A DNA stretch of 36,926 nucleotides, taken from positions 1 to 36,926 of the forward strand of contig JAIXRH010000060.1 of assembly GCA_027485285.1 (NCBI GenBank), given 5' to 3'. Position 1 is the first letter of the stretch; every line of letters begins with the position of its first letter. The stretch is from Comamonadaceae bacterium. GTDB taxonomy: Bacteria; Pseudomonadota; Gammaproteobacteria; Burkholderiales; Burkholderiaceae_C. A model generated the notes under the pieces. It was given only the letters and a program-made list of their open reading frames with translations. It searched no databases and was not told where the DNA came from. The position numbers were made by a program, and so were the translations under genes. Below are positions 8,441 to 16,905 of the stretch, one piece after another.

Positions 8441-9322
8441 TTACATCCAGTAGACCAAGATGTACAACCCCAACCACACCACGTCCACAAAGTGCCAGTA
8501 CCAAGCTGCACCCTCAAAGCCAAAGTGCTTGTCTGAGGTGAAGTGCCCTTTTTGCAAACGCAACGTGATGACCAACAACATCAACATGCCCAAGAACACG
8601 TGAAAGCCGTGGAAACCAGTGAGCATGTAAAAGGTTGAGCCATAAACACCCGAAGAAAGCTTGAGGTTCAAGTCGCTGTAAGCATGTGCGTATTCGTAGC
8701 CTTGCACAAACAAGAACACCACGCCCAACGCCACTGTGAGCCACATGAACTTGATCGTGGTGTCACGCTTGTTTTCGATCAACGCATGGTGCGCAATGGT
8801 CAAGGTCACGCCCGATGTCAACAACAAAGCTGTGTTGATGGTGGGCAACCAAAAAGGCGTCATGAATTGGAAGGGCTCAATGATGGCGGCCGGTGAAGCC
8901 GTCACACCTGCGGCCATGGTGGGCCAAACCGCCTTGAAGTCAGGCCACAAAAGAGCGTGCTCGAGGTTGCCCAGCATGGGGACTGAGTGCGAACGCGCCC
9001 ACCACAAAGCAGAGAAGAAGGCGCCAAAGAACATGACTTCGGAAAAAATAAACCAGCTCATGCTCCAGCGAAATGAAAGGTCAACCTTGTGACCATACAA
9101 ACCACTTTCACTCTCAGAAATCGCATCACCAAACCATTGGTACAACACGACCAGCCAAAATGCCAAGCCAAAGAACAAGCTGTACATGCCCCACTCGGCA
9201 CCGTTGACCCACTGACCTGCGCCAAGAATCACAAAAAATAAACCCAATGCAGCCAGTGCCGGGTGGCGTGACTCATGCGGTACGAAGTAGTAAGGCGTTG
9301 TGCCGTGTGCGGTGCTGCTCAT
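8441..9322 (-). CDS. ctaE: Cytochrome c oxidase subunit III
   Basis: Subunit III of the aa3-type oxidase. About 293 residues with seven hydrophobic segments and the family motifs SEVMFFGAFFSALWWAR and GFHGFHVFLG, and the C-terminal WYWHFVDVVWLGLYILVYW. It is longer at the N-terminus than mitochondrial COX3, usual for proteobacteria. I chose the ATG at 9322 (MSSTAHG) because AAGGA lies 6 nt upstream; ATGs at 9328 and 9346 are too close to or upstream of it. It follows the DUF2970 gene. Confidence 0.96.
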   Translation of the reverse strand: MSSTAHGTTPYYFVPHESRHPALAALGLFFVILGAGQWVNGAEWGMYSLFFGLAFWLVVLYQWFGDAISESESGLYGHKVDLSFRWSMSWFIFSEVMFFGAFFSALWWARSHSVPMLGNLEHALLWPDFKAVWPTMAAGVTASPAAIIEPFQFMTPFWLPTINTALLLTSGVTLTIAHHALIENKRDTTIKFMWLTVALGVVFLFVQGYEYAHAYSDLNLKLSSGVYGSTFYMLTGFHGFHVFLGMLMLLVITLRLQKGHFTSDKHFGFEGAAWYWHFVDVVWLGLYILVYWM

Positions 9323-9335
9323 ATCCATTCCTTCA

Positions 9336-9530
9336 TTATTTAGCAACGACCAGGTTGACGAAAACGATCAAACTGATGACAAACAAAAAAACTGCAACCA
9401 AGCCCACCCCAAGCACATGCAAGGGCGTGATCTTGTCTATATCCTCTTGGAACTCGCTACTTTTGCGAATTCCCAAAAATGACCATGCCACTGCTTTGAC
9501 AGAACGCATGAGAGACACCTTGGTGCTCAT
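9336..9530 (-). CDS. Small membrane protein, DUF2970 family
   Basis: A 64-residue protein with a soluble N-terminal half (SVKAVAWSFLGIRKSSEFQEDI) and one C-terminal membrane helix (about residues 38-62). This matches DUF2970, a short domain always seen between ctaG and ctaE in betaproteobacterial oxidase operons. The role is unknown; position suggests oxidase assembly or stability. Its ATG overlaps the ctaG stop (ATGA). Confidence 0.85.
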   Translation of the reverse strand: MSTKVSLMRSVKAVAWSFLGIRKSSEFQEDIDKITPLHVLGVGLVAVFLFVISLIVFVNLVVAK

Positions 9531-10132
9531 ACGCCCGCCCCTGCTTTGTTCGGCACATCCAATGCAGCGGTAGGTGCTGCGGGAGTTTTGGAGCCCACTT
9601 CAAAGAAGGTGTACGACAGCGTGATGGTGGTCACATCTTTCGCTAACTTGGGGTCAATCACAAACACCACAGGCCACTCCTTCTTTTCACCGGGGGCAAG
9701 GGTGTATTGGTTGAAACAAAAACATTCCAGCTTATTGAAATGCGTTGCCGCTTGGCGTGGCGCATAGCTAGGAATGGCTTGAGCCGACATGACACGGTCT
9801 TGCACGTTTTCAAACTCGTACATGACCGTCATCATCTCGCCAGGGTGAACTTGCAAAGAGCTTTGAGCGGGCTTGAACTTCCAAGGGCCACGCGCATTGG
9901 CATCGAACTCGACCGTGATGGTACGGCTGGCGTCGACTTGCGTGTTTTTGGCTTTTGCACGTGCGTTGCCAGAACCAGGAATTTCTCGCTCACCCAAGGC
10001 CAAGATGTTGATGCCAGTGAACTCACAAATCGCCTTGTACATCGGCACCAGCGCGTAACCAAATGCAAACATGCCTGCCGTGACGACGAGCAACTTTTTG
10101 AACATCAACAGGTTACGACGTGGTGCAGACAT
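9527..10132 (-). CDS. ctaG: Cytochrome c oxidase assembly protein CtaG/Cox11
   Basis: Cox11 inserts copper into the CuB site of subunit I. The 201-residue protein has one N-terminal membrane helix (about residues 12-31), followed by a periplasmic immunoglobulin-like domain with the copper-binding CFCF motif at residues 137-140 and the PVVFVIDP strand. Length and architecture are normal. It starts 4 nt after the 38-aa gene and overlaps the DUF2970 gene by 4 nt, consistent with translational coupling. Confidence 0.96.
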   Translation of the reverse strand: MSAPRRNLLMFKKLLVVTAGMFAFGYALVPMYKAICEFTGINILALGEREIPGSGNARAKAKNTQVDASRTITVEFDANARGPWKFKPAQSSLQVHPGEMMTVMYEFENVQDRVMSAQAIPSYAPRQAATHFNKLECFCFNQYTLAPGEKKEWPVVFVIDPKLAKDVTTITLSYTFFEVGSKTPAAPTAALDVPNKAGAGV

Positions 10133-10136
10133 GGTC

Positions 10137-10253
10137 TCAGCGATTCAACAAAACGACTTTGGCAAAGAAGCCAACAAGAAACACCACCGCCACAGAGGCC
10201 AAGATCAGGCCCATGCGGAGGTTCTTTTTGCGCTGCTCTGGCGTCATCATCAT
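10137..10253 (-). CDS. Cytochrome oxidase small assembly protein (38 aa)
   Basis: A very short reading frame of 38 residues: a basic N-terminus ([15 protein letters not shown]) then one hydrophobic helix (LILASVAVVFLVGFF) and a short basic tail. Its first ATG overlaps the ctaD stop by one base (TAATG), so it is probably translated by coupling; two further in-frame ATGs follow directly. The matching family in Burkholderiales is called cytochrome oxidase small assembly protein. It sits exactly between ctaD and ctaG, where that family is found. Confidence 0.8.
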   Translation of the reverse strand: MMMTPEQRKKNLRMGLILASVAVVFLVGFFAKVVLLNR

Positions 10254-11869
10254 TAACCAATCACGCGAGTTGCCGTGGCATCCAGCTTGGGTGGGTTCTC
10301 AAAGGTGTGGAACGGTGCAGGCGATGGCACTTCCCACTCCAAACCTTCGGCAGCTTCCCAAGGCTTGGCAGCAGCTTTTTCACCGTGGCCGCGCATCGCT
10401 GGCAACACCACGAACAAGAAGAAATACACCTGAGCAAAACCGAAGAAGAAAGCCCCCACTGAGGCCAGTGCGTTGAAGTCGGCAAATTGCATGGGGTAGT
10501 CGGCGTAGCGACGTGGCATGCCAGCCAAGCCCAAAAAGTGCATGGGGAAGAAGGTGACGTTGAACGAAATCAGGGTCCACCAAAAGTGAATTTGGCCGCG
10601 CGTTTCGTTGTACATCACGCCAGTCCACTTGGGGCACCAATAGTAAAAACCTGCAAACATGGCAAACAACGAGCCCGCCACCAACACATAGTGGAAATGA
10701 GCCACCACGTAATACGTGTCTTGAACTTGGGTGTCGATCGGCGCCATCGACAAGATCAAGCCTGTGAAGCCACCCATGGTGAACACAAAGATAAAGCCAA
10801 CAGCAAACAACATGGGGGTCTCAAACGTCATTGAGCCTTTCCACATGGTTGCAATCCAGTTGAACACCTTCACGCCTGTGGGAACAGAGATCAGCATGGT
10901 GGCGTACATGAAGAACAGCTGTCCTGTCACAGGCATGCCTGTGGCGTACATGTGGTGGGCCCAAACGATGAACGACAAAATCGCGATCGACGAAGTGGCG
11001 TACACCATGGAGGCATAACCAAACAGCTTCTTACGCGCAAAGGCTGGCACGATGTGGCTGATGATGCCGAAGGCCGGCAAGATCATGATGTACACCTCGG
11101 GGTGACCGAAGAACCAGAAACTGTGCTGGTACATCACAGGGTCACCACCGCCAGCGGGGTTGAAGAAGGTCGTGCCAAAGTGGCGGTCTGTCAGCGTCAT
11201 GGTGATCGCGCCAGCCAACACAGGCATCACGGCGATCAACAAGTAAGCCGTGATCAACCAAGTCCAAACGAACATGGGCATCTTCATCAAGGTCATGCCA
11301 GGTGCGCGCATGTTGAGCACGGTGACCACAATGTTGATCGAACCCATGATGGACGATGCGCCCAAAATGTGCAGGGCAAAAATACCGGCATCCATCGATG
11401 GGCCCATTTGCAGGCTCAGCGGTGCGTAGAGTGTCCAGCCTGCAGCGGGTGCGCCGCCGGGCATGAAGAACGAACCAGCCAACATCACCGCGGCAGGGAT
11501 CATCAACCAAAAGCTGAAGTTGTTCATGCGCGCAAAAGCCATGTCTGACGCGCCAATTTGCAGCGGGATCATCCAGTTGGCAAAGCCCACGAAGGCCGGC
11601 ATGATGGCGCCGAACACCATGATCAGGCCGTGCATGGTGGTGAGCTGGTTGAACAACTCAGGGTTGACCAACTGCAAGCCAGGCTGAAACAGCTCGGCGC
11701 GAATCAGCAAGGCCAACACACCGCCGATCATCAGCATGCTGAAGGCAAACAACAGGTACAAAGTACCGATGTCTTTGTGGTTGGTGGCATACACCCAGCG
11801 GCGCCAGCCGTGAGGTGCACCGTGGTGGTCATCGTGACCGTGAGTGTGGGAATCGAGGACTGCGCTCAT
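10253..11869 (-). CDS. ctaD: Cytochrome c oxidase subunit I (aa3-type)
   Basis: Catalytic subunit I, which reduces O2 at the heme a3-CuB centre and pumps protons. The 538-residue protein shows all metal ligands: His80 (TTMHG) and His393 for heme a, His391 for heme a3, and His256, His305 and His306 for CuB, with Tyr260 cross-linkable in GHPEVY. It has twelve membrane segments. The first twenty residues are unusually rich in histidine ([17 protein letters not shown]), possibly metal binding. The start has AAGGAA 6 nt upstream. It follows ctaC with a 26-nt gap. Confidence 0.98.
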   Translation of the reverse strand: MSAVLDSHTHGHDDHHGAPHGWRRWVYATNHKDIGTLYLLFAFSMLMIGGVLALLIRAELFQPGLQLVNPELFNQLTTMHGLIMVFGAIMPAFVGFANWMIPLQIGASDMAFARMNNFSFWLMIPAAVMLAGSFFMPGGAPAAGWTLYAPLSLQMGPSMDAGIFALHILGASSIMGSINIVVTVLNMRAPGMTLMKMPMFVWTWLITAYLLIAVMPVLAGAITMTLTDRHFGTTFFNPAGGGDPVMYQHSFWFFGHPEVYIMILPAFGIISHIVPAFARKKLFGYASMVYATSSIAILSFIVWAHHMYATGMPVTGQLFFMYATMLISVPTGVKVFNWIATMWKGSMTFETPMLFAVGFIFVFTMGGFTGLILSMAPIDTQVQDTYYVVAHFHYVLVAGSLFAMFAGFYYWCPKWTGVMYNETRGQIHFWWTLISFNVTFFPMHFLGLAGMPRRYADYPMQFADFNALASVGAFFFGFAQVYFFLFVVLPAMRGHGEKAAAKPWEAAEGLEWEVPSPAPFHTFENPPKLDATATRVIG

Positions 11870-11895
11870 GATGTGTTCCTTCTAAACGCTAGCTT

Positions 11896-13086
11896 TTAAC
11901 GGGCGGCCTTGACATCGGCAGGCTGAACCAGCTGGCCGGTCTTGTTAGACCAATTGTTTTTGGTGTAAGTGATGACTGCTGCAATGTCAGTATCACTGAG
12001 TTGCTTCCAAGCTGGCATGGCGCCATTGCCTTGCCCCTTCAAAAGCACCATGATTTGTTTGTTCATGTCGGCATCCAACACCACGGCTGCGCCATCGAGG
12101 GCCTTGATTGGGCCAGCGCCCTTGCCAGTTGGTTGGTGACAGGCAGAACAGTTGGCGGCATACACCTTCTCACCACGCTTGGACAAATCAGCCAGGTTCC
12201 AAACCTTGGCAGGGTCGTCTTGCTTGGCGGCCATTTTCTTTTGTTCACCGTCCACCCATGCGCTGTAGTCAGCCGCGCTGACCACTTTCACGTGAATGGG
12301 CATGTAAGCGTGCTCTTTACCGCACAACTCTTGGCACTGACCGTAGTAATCGCCCACAGTTTCAGCGCGGAACCAGGTGTCACGCACAAAGCCGGGAATG
12401 GCGTCTTGCTTCACACCCAATGAAGGCACTGCAAACGCGTGAATCACGTCATTGGCAGTTGTGATGATGCGAACCTTCTGGTTGACGGGGACCACCAAGG
12501 GGTTGTCCACTTTCAGCAAGTAGTTGTCGATGTCCACGCCTTTGGCGCCGTTGTTCGACATTTCACGGTGCTCATTGTCCAAAGTCGAGATGAAAGCAAT
12601 GCCTTCGCCTTGGCCCTTGATGTAGTCGTAGCCCCACTTCCACTGGTAACCCGTGGCTTTGATGGTGAGGTCGGCGTTGGAGGTGTCTTTTTGGGCCACC
12701 ACCGCTTTGGTGGCGGGCAGCGCCATCAAAATCACGATGATGAAGGGGATGACCGTCCATGCAATCTCAACCTTGACCGACTCATGGAAACTGGCCGACT
12801 TGTGGCCCACAGATTTGCGGTGTTTCCAAATGGAATAGAACATCACACCGAACACCGCCACAAAAATGACCGTGCAAATAATCAGCATGAACCAATGCAA
12901 CCAACCCTGCTCAACGGCAATTTTGCTTGCACCAGGTTGCAGGTTCAGTTGTCGAACACCAGGACCACCTGGCAAATCGTTCACTGCCCAAGCTGCCGTA
13001 CTTGCCCATGCGGCAAGGAACAACACACCTGAAGTCAACTTTTGGAAAAGATTGTTCTTCTTCAATTTGATCGCCTCAATATTCAT
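11896..13086 (-). CDS. ctaC: Cytochrome c oxidase subunit II with C-terminal cytochrome c domain
   Basis: Subunit II accepts electrons at CuA. From the ATG at 13086 the protein has 396 residues: a signal peptide (ending AAWA near residue 34), two membrane helices, and the cupredoxin domain with CuA ligands His216, Cys251, Cys255, His259 and Met262 (GQCQELCGKEHAYM). A fused C-terminal cytochrome c has CSACH at 313-317 and a likely axial Met357. Such a caa3-like fused domain is common in Burkholderiales. The frame is open to 13164, but the family start and charge pattern support 13086. First gene of the oxidase locus; its promoter should be in the 82 nt below bioC. Confidence 0.95.
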   Translation of the reverse strand: MNIEAIKLKKNNLFQKLTSGVLFLAAWASTAAWAVNDLPGGPGVRQLNLQPGASKIAVEQGWLHWFMLIICTVIFVAVFGVMFYSIWKHRKSVGHKSASFHESVKVEIAWTVIPFIIVILMALPATKAVVAQKDTSNADLTIKATGYQWKWGYDYIKGQGEGIAFISTLDNEHREMSNNGAKGVDIDNYLLKVDNPLVVPVNQKVRIITTANDVIHAFAVPSLGVKQDAIPGFVRDTWFRAETVGDYYGQCQELCGKEHAYMPIHVKVVSAADYSAWVDGEQKKMAAKQDDPAKVWNLADLSKRGEKVYAANCSACHQPTGKGAGPIKALDGAAVVLDADMNKQIMVLLKGQGNGAMPAWKQLSDTDIAAVITYTKNNWSNKTGQLVQPADVKAAR

Positions 13087-13167
13087 CTTTAGGACTACAA
13101 ATCCGCCAAACACTGGTCTAACTAGAGGTGTTTTTTGTGTGATTTGCGCTACAAGTTTGTTCAAAAA

Positions 13168-14082
13168 TCATACAGATCGGGCACTAAGGGATTGCCCCAG
13201 TAGGGTTTTCATCTCTTGTAGTGACACTGTACTATGGTTTTGAGGCTTTAACCTCGGAAAGGGCTTTAAAGCGTGACCATAAATCACTTCCACCGTCAGG
13301 GTGAGTCGCCCATCTTGGTCGGGTTTGGCCAAAGCCATTAAAGCCGTTTTTAACTGCGCCAACCACTGCTTGCCCCGCAAGCCCGCAAAGCGATCGGCAT
13401 GCAAATTACGCCCCATCATGCGGCATTCAGCCAATAAGGCCTCGGCATTGGCGTAGGTCAACGTCATGCGCTCCATGTCCATCACAGGCTCGGCAAACCC
13501 CGCCTGAACAAGCATGTCACCCCAATCGTGCATGTCTGTGAACGCCTGCGTGGCGGGTGGCCAAGCTTGACTTTGATACAGCTGTGTCAGCTCACGCAAA
13601 GTGTCTGGCCCGAGGCAGGAAAACATCAAAAAACCATCCACAGCCAGCGCGCTGTGCCACTTCTGCAACAAAGCCTGAGGGTCGTCGCTGGTGTGCAACG
13701 CCATGTTGGCCCAGACCATGTCGGCACTGTCAGCCGTCGGCGCACCAAACGTCAAAGCATCTGGTTTGAGCCATCGTTTCCACCATGGCGCTTGCAAGGC
13801 TTGACGCGCCAAACCCTCTCGCGCAACCGAAGTCTCCACCACCGTGCATTGCGCCTGTGGGTAACGCGTACGAAGCTTGGTATGGGTTTGCAAGCCGCCA
13901 CTCACAGGCGCCCAATCCACCCAAGACTTAGGCTGCAAGCGGATCCACTGCAAGCGGTCTTCCATGCGACGGCCAATTTCCTCGTGCAACCACGGTGACT
14001 GCGCATGCGGCCAAGCAGCCCAACGGCGACAAGCCACTGGGTCCAAGGTGGGGGGGCGTTCGGAGCGAGAAGATGTTGACAT
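13168..14082 (-). CDS. BioC-like SAM-dependent methyltransferase with degenerate motif I
   Basis: A methyltransferase of about 304 residues resembling malonyl-ACP O-methyltransferase BioC, which starts pimelate synthesis for biotin. Visible family features are WANMALHTSDDPQALLQKW, FLMFSCLGPDTLREL and DMHDWGDMLVQAGF, the last two typical of BioC. SAM motif I, normally D-x-G-x-G-x-G, is replaced by DWAPVSGGLQ, so cofactor binding may be altered or this may be a paralogue. ATG at 14082 is preferred; ATG codons at 14091 and 14133 are alternatives. It is divergent from comF, a pairing common in betaproteobacteria. Confidence 0.75.
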   Translation of the reverse strand: MSTSSRSERPPTLDPVACRRWAAWPHAQSPWLHEEIGRRMEDRLQWIRLQPKSWVDWAPVSGGLQTHTKLRTRYPQAQCTVVETSVAREGLARQALQAPWWKRWLKPDALTFGAPTADSADMVWANMALHTSDDPQALLQKWHSALAVDGFLMFSCLGPDTLRELTQLYQSQAWPPATQAFTDMHDWGDMLVQAGFAEPVMDMERMTLTYANAEALLAECRMMGRNLHADRFAGLRGKQWLAQLKTALMALAKPDQDGRLTLTVEVIYGHALKPFPRLKPQNHSTVSLQEMKTLLGQSLSARSV

Positions 14083-14166
14083 GGCCACCATTATCGATAC
14101 CGCGCCCTTCGCAAACATTGCACGGCGCTTCAACCCAAATTGGCGCTGTGTCTTTTAAATAGCCGC

Positions 14167-14877
14167 ATGTTGCGCTGGCCCAGTCTTTGTCACATTTGCC
14201 GCCGCTGGCCCAGCCAGCCTTTGTGCTCGCCCTGCGTGGAGCGCTTTGCGCAACCGACTCTGCGCTGCCCCACCTGCGCCCTCACACAGCGCCACGCTCC
14301 CCACAACCCACACCACCCACTGACCGTGCATTGCAAAAATTGCGCTGCACATCCCAGCCCACTGGACGCCTGCATTGCCGCAGTGAGCTACTCCTTTCCT
14401 TGGGCCGAGTGCATTGCCCGCTTCAAATTCCAAACCGACCCCAGCTTGGCCCGCACCTTGGCCCATCTCATGCGCCACGCGCCCTGGATTGAGCCTGCGC
14501 TAGACGCAGCCAACCTCGTCGTTCCCATGCCGCTCACACCCTCCCGCCTGCGTGAACGCGGCTTTAACCAAGCCTTAGAGCTGGCCCGCCACTTGGCGCC
14601 ACTCAAAACCCATGCCCTCACCCTGCTGCGACGTGGTGACACGGCCCATCAAGTAGGCGCATCACGCCAAGAACGTCTCGACCATGTGCGTGATGTATTT
14701 TGGGTGGCGCCCGATCGTGTACCAGCGGTGCGCGGCCAAGCTGTGGTGCTGATAGACGACGTCATGACCACGGGCGCCTCTTTGTATGAAGCGGCTCGGG
14801 CCTTGCGTGCAGCAGGCGCGGCGCACATCACGGGGGTGGTGTTGGCACGGACTGAAGCGCGCGATGCGGGACAATGA
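14167..14877 (+). CDS. comF: ComF family amidophosphoribosyltransferase-like protein
   Basis: ComF proteins are phosphoribosyltransferase-fold proteins needed for natural transformation in several bacteria. From the ATG at 14167 (236 residues) an N-terminal zinc-ribbon shows Cys8, Cys11, Cys20, Cys23, Cys34 and Cys37, with a further CxxC at 56-59. The PRPP loop VVLIDDVMTTGAS lies at 193-205, preceded by the ERGFNQALELA motif. A TTG at 14140 would extend it by nine residues. The gene overlaps nothing and ends four bases before trmL. Confidence 0.92.
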   Translation: MLRWPSLCHICRRWPSQPLCSPCVERFAQPTLRCPTCALTQRHAPHNPHHPLTVHCKNCAAHPSPLDACIAAVSYSFPWAECIARFKFQTDPSLARTLAHLMRHAPWIEPALDAANLVVPMPLTPSRLRERGFNQALELARHLAPLKTHALTLLRRGDTAHQVGASRQERLDHVRDVFWVAPDRVPAVRGQAVVLIDDVMTTGASLYEAARALRAAGAAHITGVVLARTEARDAGQ

Positions 14878-14881
14878 ACCC

Positions 14882-15352
14882 ATGTTTCACATCGTCCTCG
14901 TCCACCCCGAAATTCCGCCCAACACGGGCAACGTCATCCGATTGGCAGCCAACACCGGTTGCACCTTGCATTTGATAGAGCCCTTGGGCTTCTCGATGGA
15001 CGACAAACACATGCGCCGCGCGGGCTTGGATTACAACGAGTACGCCCCCGTGCTGCGTCACGCCGACTGGGCCAGCTTCTTGAGCAACGCCCAACCAGAC
15101 CCCGCCCGCCTATTTGCCATGACCACCAAAGGCTCCAGCACCGCCCACGACACCGCCTTTCAACCAGGCGATTGGTTTGTGTTCGGGTCTGAGACCAGCG
15201 GCTTGCCAGTGGATATTCGCGAAAGCTTTCCTCTCACACAGCGCCTGCGCCTGCCTATGCGGGCTGACCAGCGCAGCTTGAACTTGTCCAACTCAGTGGC
15301 TGTCATCACCTACGAGGCTTGGCGACAAAACGGCTTTGTTGGCAAGGCCTAA
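14882..15352 (+). CDS. trmL: tRNA (cytidine(34)-2'-O)-methyltransferase
   Basis: TrmL is a SPOUT methyltransferase that 2'-O-methylates the wobble base of tRNA-Leu isoacceptors. The 156-residue length is exact for the family. Motifs: PPNTGNVIRLAANTG (12-26), FGSETSGLP (101-109), and RSLNLSNSVAVITYEAWRQ (131-149), which forms the knotted SAM site. The frame is open upstream inside comF, but the ATG at 14882 gives the conserved MFHIVLVHPEIPPNTGN start. The gap to comF is 4 nt, so the two are likely co-transcribed. Confidence 0.96.
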   Translation: MFHIVLVHPEIPPNTGNVIRLAANTGCTLHLIEPLGFSMDDKHMRRAGLDYNEYAPVLRHADWASFLSNAQPDPARLFAMTTKGSSTAHDTAFQPGDWFVFGSETSGLPVDIRESFPLTQRLRLPMRADQRSLNLSNSVAVITYEAWRQNGFVGKA

Positions 15353-15389
15353 AGGCCAGTGAGCCAAGCCAAGGCTTATAGCGCTTGGC
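15339..15389 (+). other. Nested inverted repeats at the end of trmL
   Basis: TTGGC (15339-15343) pairs with GCCAA (15363-15367) around an inner GGCC-TAAA-GGCC hairpin (15346-15357). A second repeat GCCAAG (15368-15373) / CTTGGC (15384-15389) follows. They could form the 3' end of the comF-trmL transcript. There is no T-run, so a terminator function is uncertain. Confidence 0.3.
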
Positions 15390-15464
15390 ATCCAAACATA
15401 TAGCCCGAGGTTTTAAGCCCTCGCCTACACTAGAGCGCTTGATTTATATCGATTTATCCCATTC

Positions 15465-16241
15465 ATGAGCGCTTTCCTCGACGAAGAAGTTTTGTCCGTC
15501 CACCACTGGACTGACCGCCTGTTCAGCTTCACCACCACGCGCGACACCTCGCTGCGTTTCTCCAACGGCCACTTCACCATGATTGGCTTGCGCGGCGACA
15601 ACGGCAAACCCCTTCTGCGTGCCTACAGCATCGTCAGCGCCAACTACGAAGAACATTTGGAGTTCTTGAGCATCAAGGTGCCAGACGGCCCCCTCACCTC
15701 CAAGCTGCAACACATCCAAGTGGGCGACAAAATTGTGGTCGGCAAAAAGCCCACGGGCACTTTGCTGATCGACTATTTGTTGCCCGCCAAAAACCTCTAC
15801 CTCATTGGCACCGGCACGGGTTTGGCACCGTTTCTGAGCATCGTGCGTGACCCTGAGACTTACGAGCGTTTTGAAAAAGTCATCTTGGTGCACGGCGTGC
15901 GCGAAGTCAAAGAACTGGCGTACCACGACTACTTGAGCGAAGAGCTGCCCCAGCACGAGTTCTTGGGAGAGATGGTCAGCGCGCAAATGCTTTACTACCC
16001 CACCGTCACCCGCGAACCGTTTAAACACCAAGGGCGTGTGACTGACTTGCTCACGTCAAACAAGCTCACCCAAGATTTGGGCTTACCCAACATCGACCCC
16101 GCCAACGACCGCATCATGATTTGCGGCAGCCCTGAGCTCAACAAAGACATGCGCGCCTTGCTGGAAGCACGCGGTTTCAAAGAAGGCTCCACCACCACCC
16201 CTGGCGACTTTGTGGTGGAACGCGCGTTCGTTGAGCAGTAA
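15465..16241 (+). CDS. fpr: Ferredoxin--NADP reductase
   Basis: This 258-residue FAD enzyme exchanges electrons between NADP(H) and ferredoxin or flavodoxin. The FAD motif RAYSIVSA is at 52-59 (Arg52, Tyr54, Ser55), the NADP-loop GTGTGLAPF at 115-123, and the C-terminus ends in VVERAFVEQ, as in bacterial subclass I FprA-type enzymes whose terminal residues stack on FAD. No clear ribosome site precedes the ATG. The 112-nt upstream gap probably contains the promoter, but I cannot assign boxes. It is convergent with the CoA-transferase genes. Confidence 0.94.
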   Translation: MSAFLDEEVLSVHHWTDRLFSFTTTRDTSLRFSNGHFTMIGLRGDNGKPLLRAYSIVSANYEEHLEFLSIKVPDGPLTSKLQHIQVGDKIVVGKKPTGTLLIDYLLPAKNLYLIGTGTGLAPFLSIVRDPETYERFEKVILVHGVREVKELAYHDYLSEELPQHEFLGEMVSAQMLYYPTVTREPFKHQGRVTDLLTSNKLTQDLGLPNIDPANDRIMICGSPELNKDMRALLEARGFKEGSTTTPGDFVVERAFVEQ

Positions 16242-16257
16242 CTCCTAGCTAACTGAA

Positions 16258-16905
16258 TTAAGCCTGAATCGCCAGGCCGATCAAGGCTTCTAAATCAGCG
16301 TGGGACAAACCAACCACAGCATCGATCAACTTCAAACCTTGGTCGGTCACCTCTAGCGTGGCGAGGTCGGTGTAGATGCGGCTCACACACGCCAATCCTG
16401 TCAGCGGATACGTACACGCACGCACCACTTTGCTTTGACCTTGCTTAGTCAACAAATCCATCATCACCCAGGTTTGCTTGGCACCGATGGCCAAGTCCAT
16501 CGCGCCGCCCACAGCGGGTATGGCATCGGCTTCGCCCGTGTGCCAATTGGCCAAATCACCGCGCTCGCTCACTTGGAACGCGCCCAGCACACAAATGTCT
16601 AAGTGGCCACCACGCATCATGGCAAAGCTGTCGTTGTGGTGAAAGTAAGCACCGCCGGGCAACAGCGTGACCGGCTGTTTGCCAGCGTTGATCAAGTCAA
16701 AGTCTTCATGCGCTTTGTCGGGCGCGGGACCCATGCCCAAAATGCCGTTTTCGCTATGCAAAATAATTTCCAGCCCTTGCGGCAAATGGTTGGCCACCAA
16801 GGTGGGCATGCCAATGCCCAGGTTGACATAAGCGCCATCGGGCATGTCTTGCGCCACGCGGGCGGCCATTTGGTCTTTGGTGCGAGGTGTGTAGGTCATG
16901 ATCAA
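16258..16905 (-). CDS. 3-oxoacid CoA-transferase, subunit B
   Basis: Beta subunit of a two-subunit CoA-transferase of the SCOT/PcaIJ family, which moves CoA from succinyl-CoA to a 3-oxoacid such as acetoacetate or 3-oxoadipate. The 215-residue protein has the catalytic glutamate in HSENGILGMGP and the typical GAYVNLGIGMPTLVANH. The ATG at 16905 overlaps the stop of subunit A (ATGA), indicating coupling; an ATG two codons later is possible. The exact 3-oxoacid cannot be decided; no beta-ketoadipate genes are adjacent, so acetoacetate use (ScoB) is the simplest reading. Confidence 0.9.
   Translation of the reverse strand: MIMTYTPRTKDQMAARVAQDMPDGAYVNLGIGMPTLVANHLPQGLEIILHSENGILGMGPAPDKAHEDFDLINAGKQPVTLLPGGAYFHHNDSFAMMRGGHLDICVLGAFQVSERGDLANWHTGEADAIPAVGGAMDLAIGAKQTWVMMDLLTKQGQSKVVRACTYPLTGLACVSRIYTDLATLEVTDQGLKLIDAVVGLSHADLEALIGLAIQA

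Noticed and set aside
9707-10462. Long plus-strand frame opposite ctaG and the end of ctaD
   Set aside because: Antisense to genes with clear motifs; composition looks like a shadow frame.
15444-16031. 195-codon minus-strand frame opposite fpr
   Set aside because: Val/Phe-rich shadow of fpr codons with no domain; fpr itself is certain.
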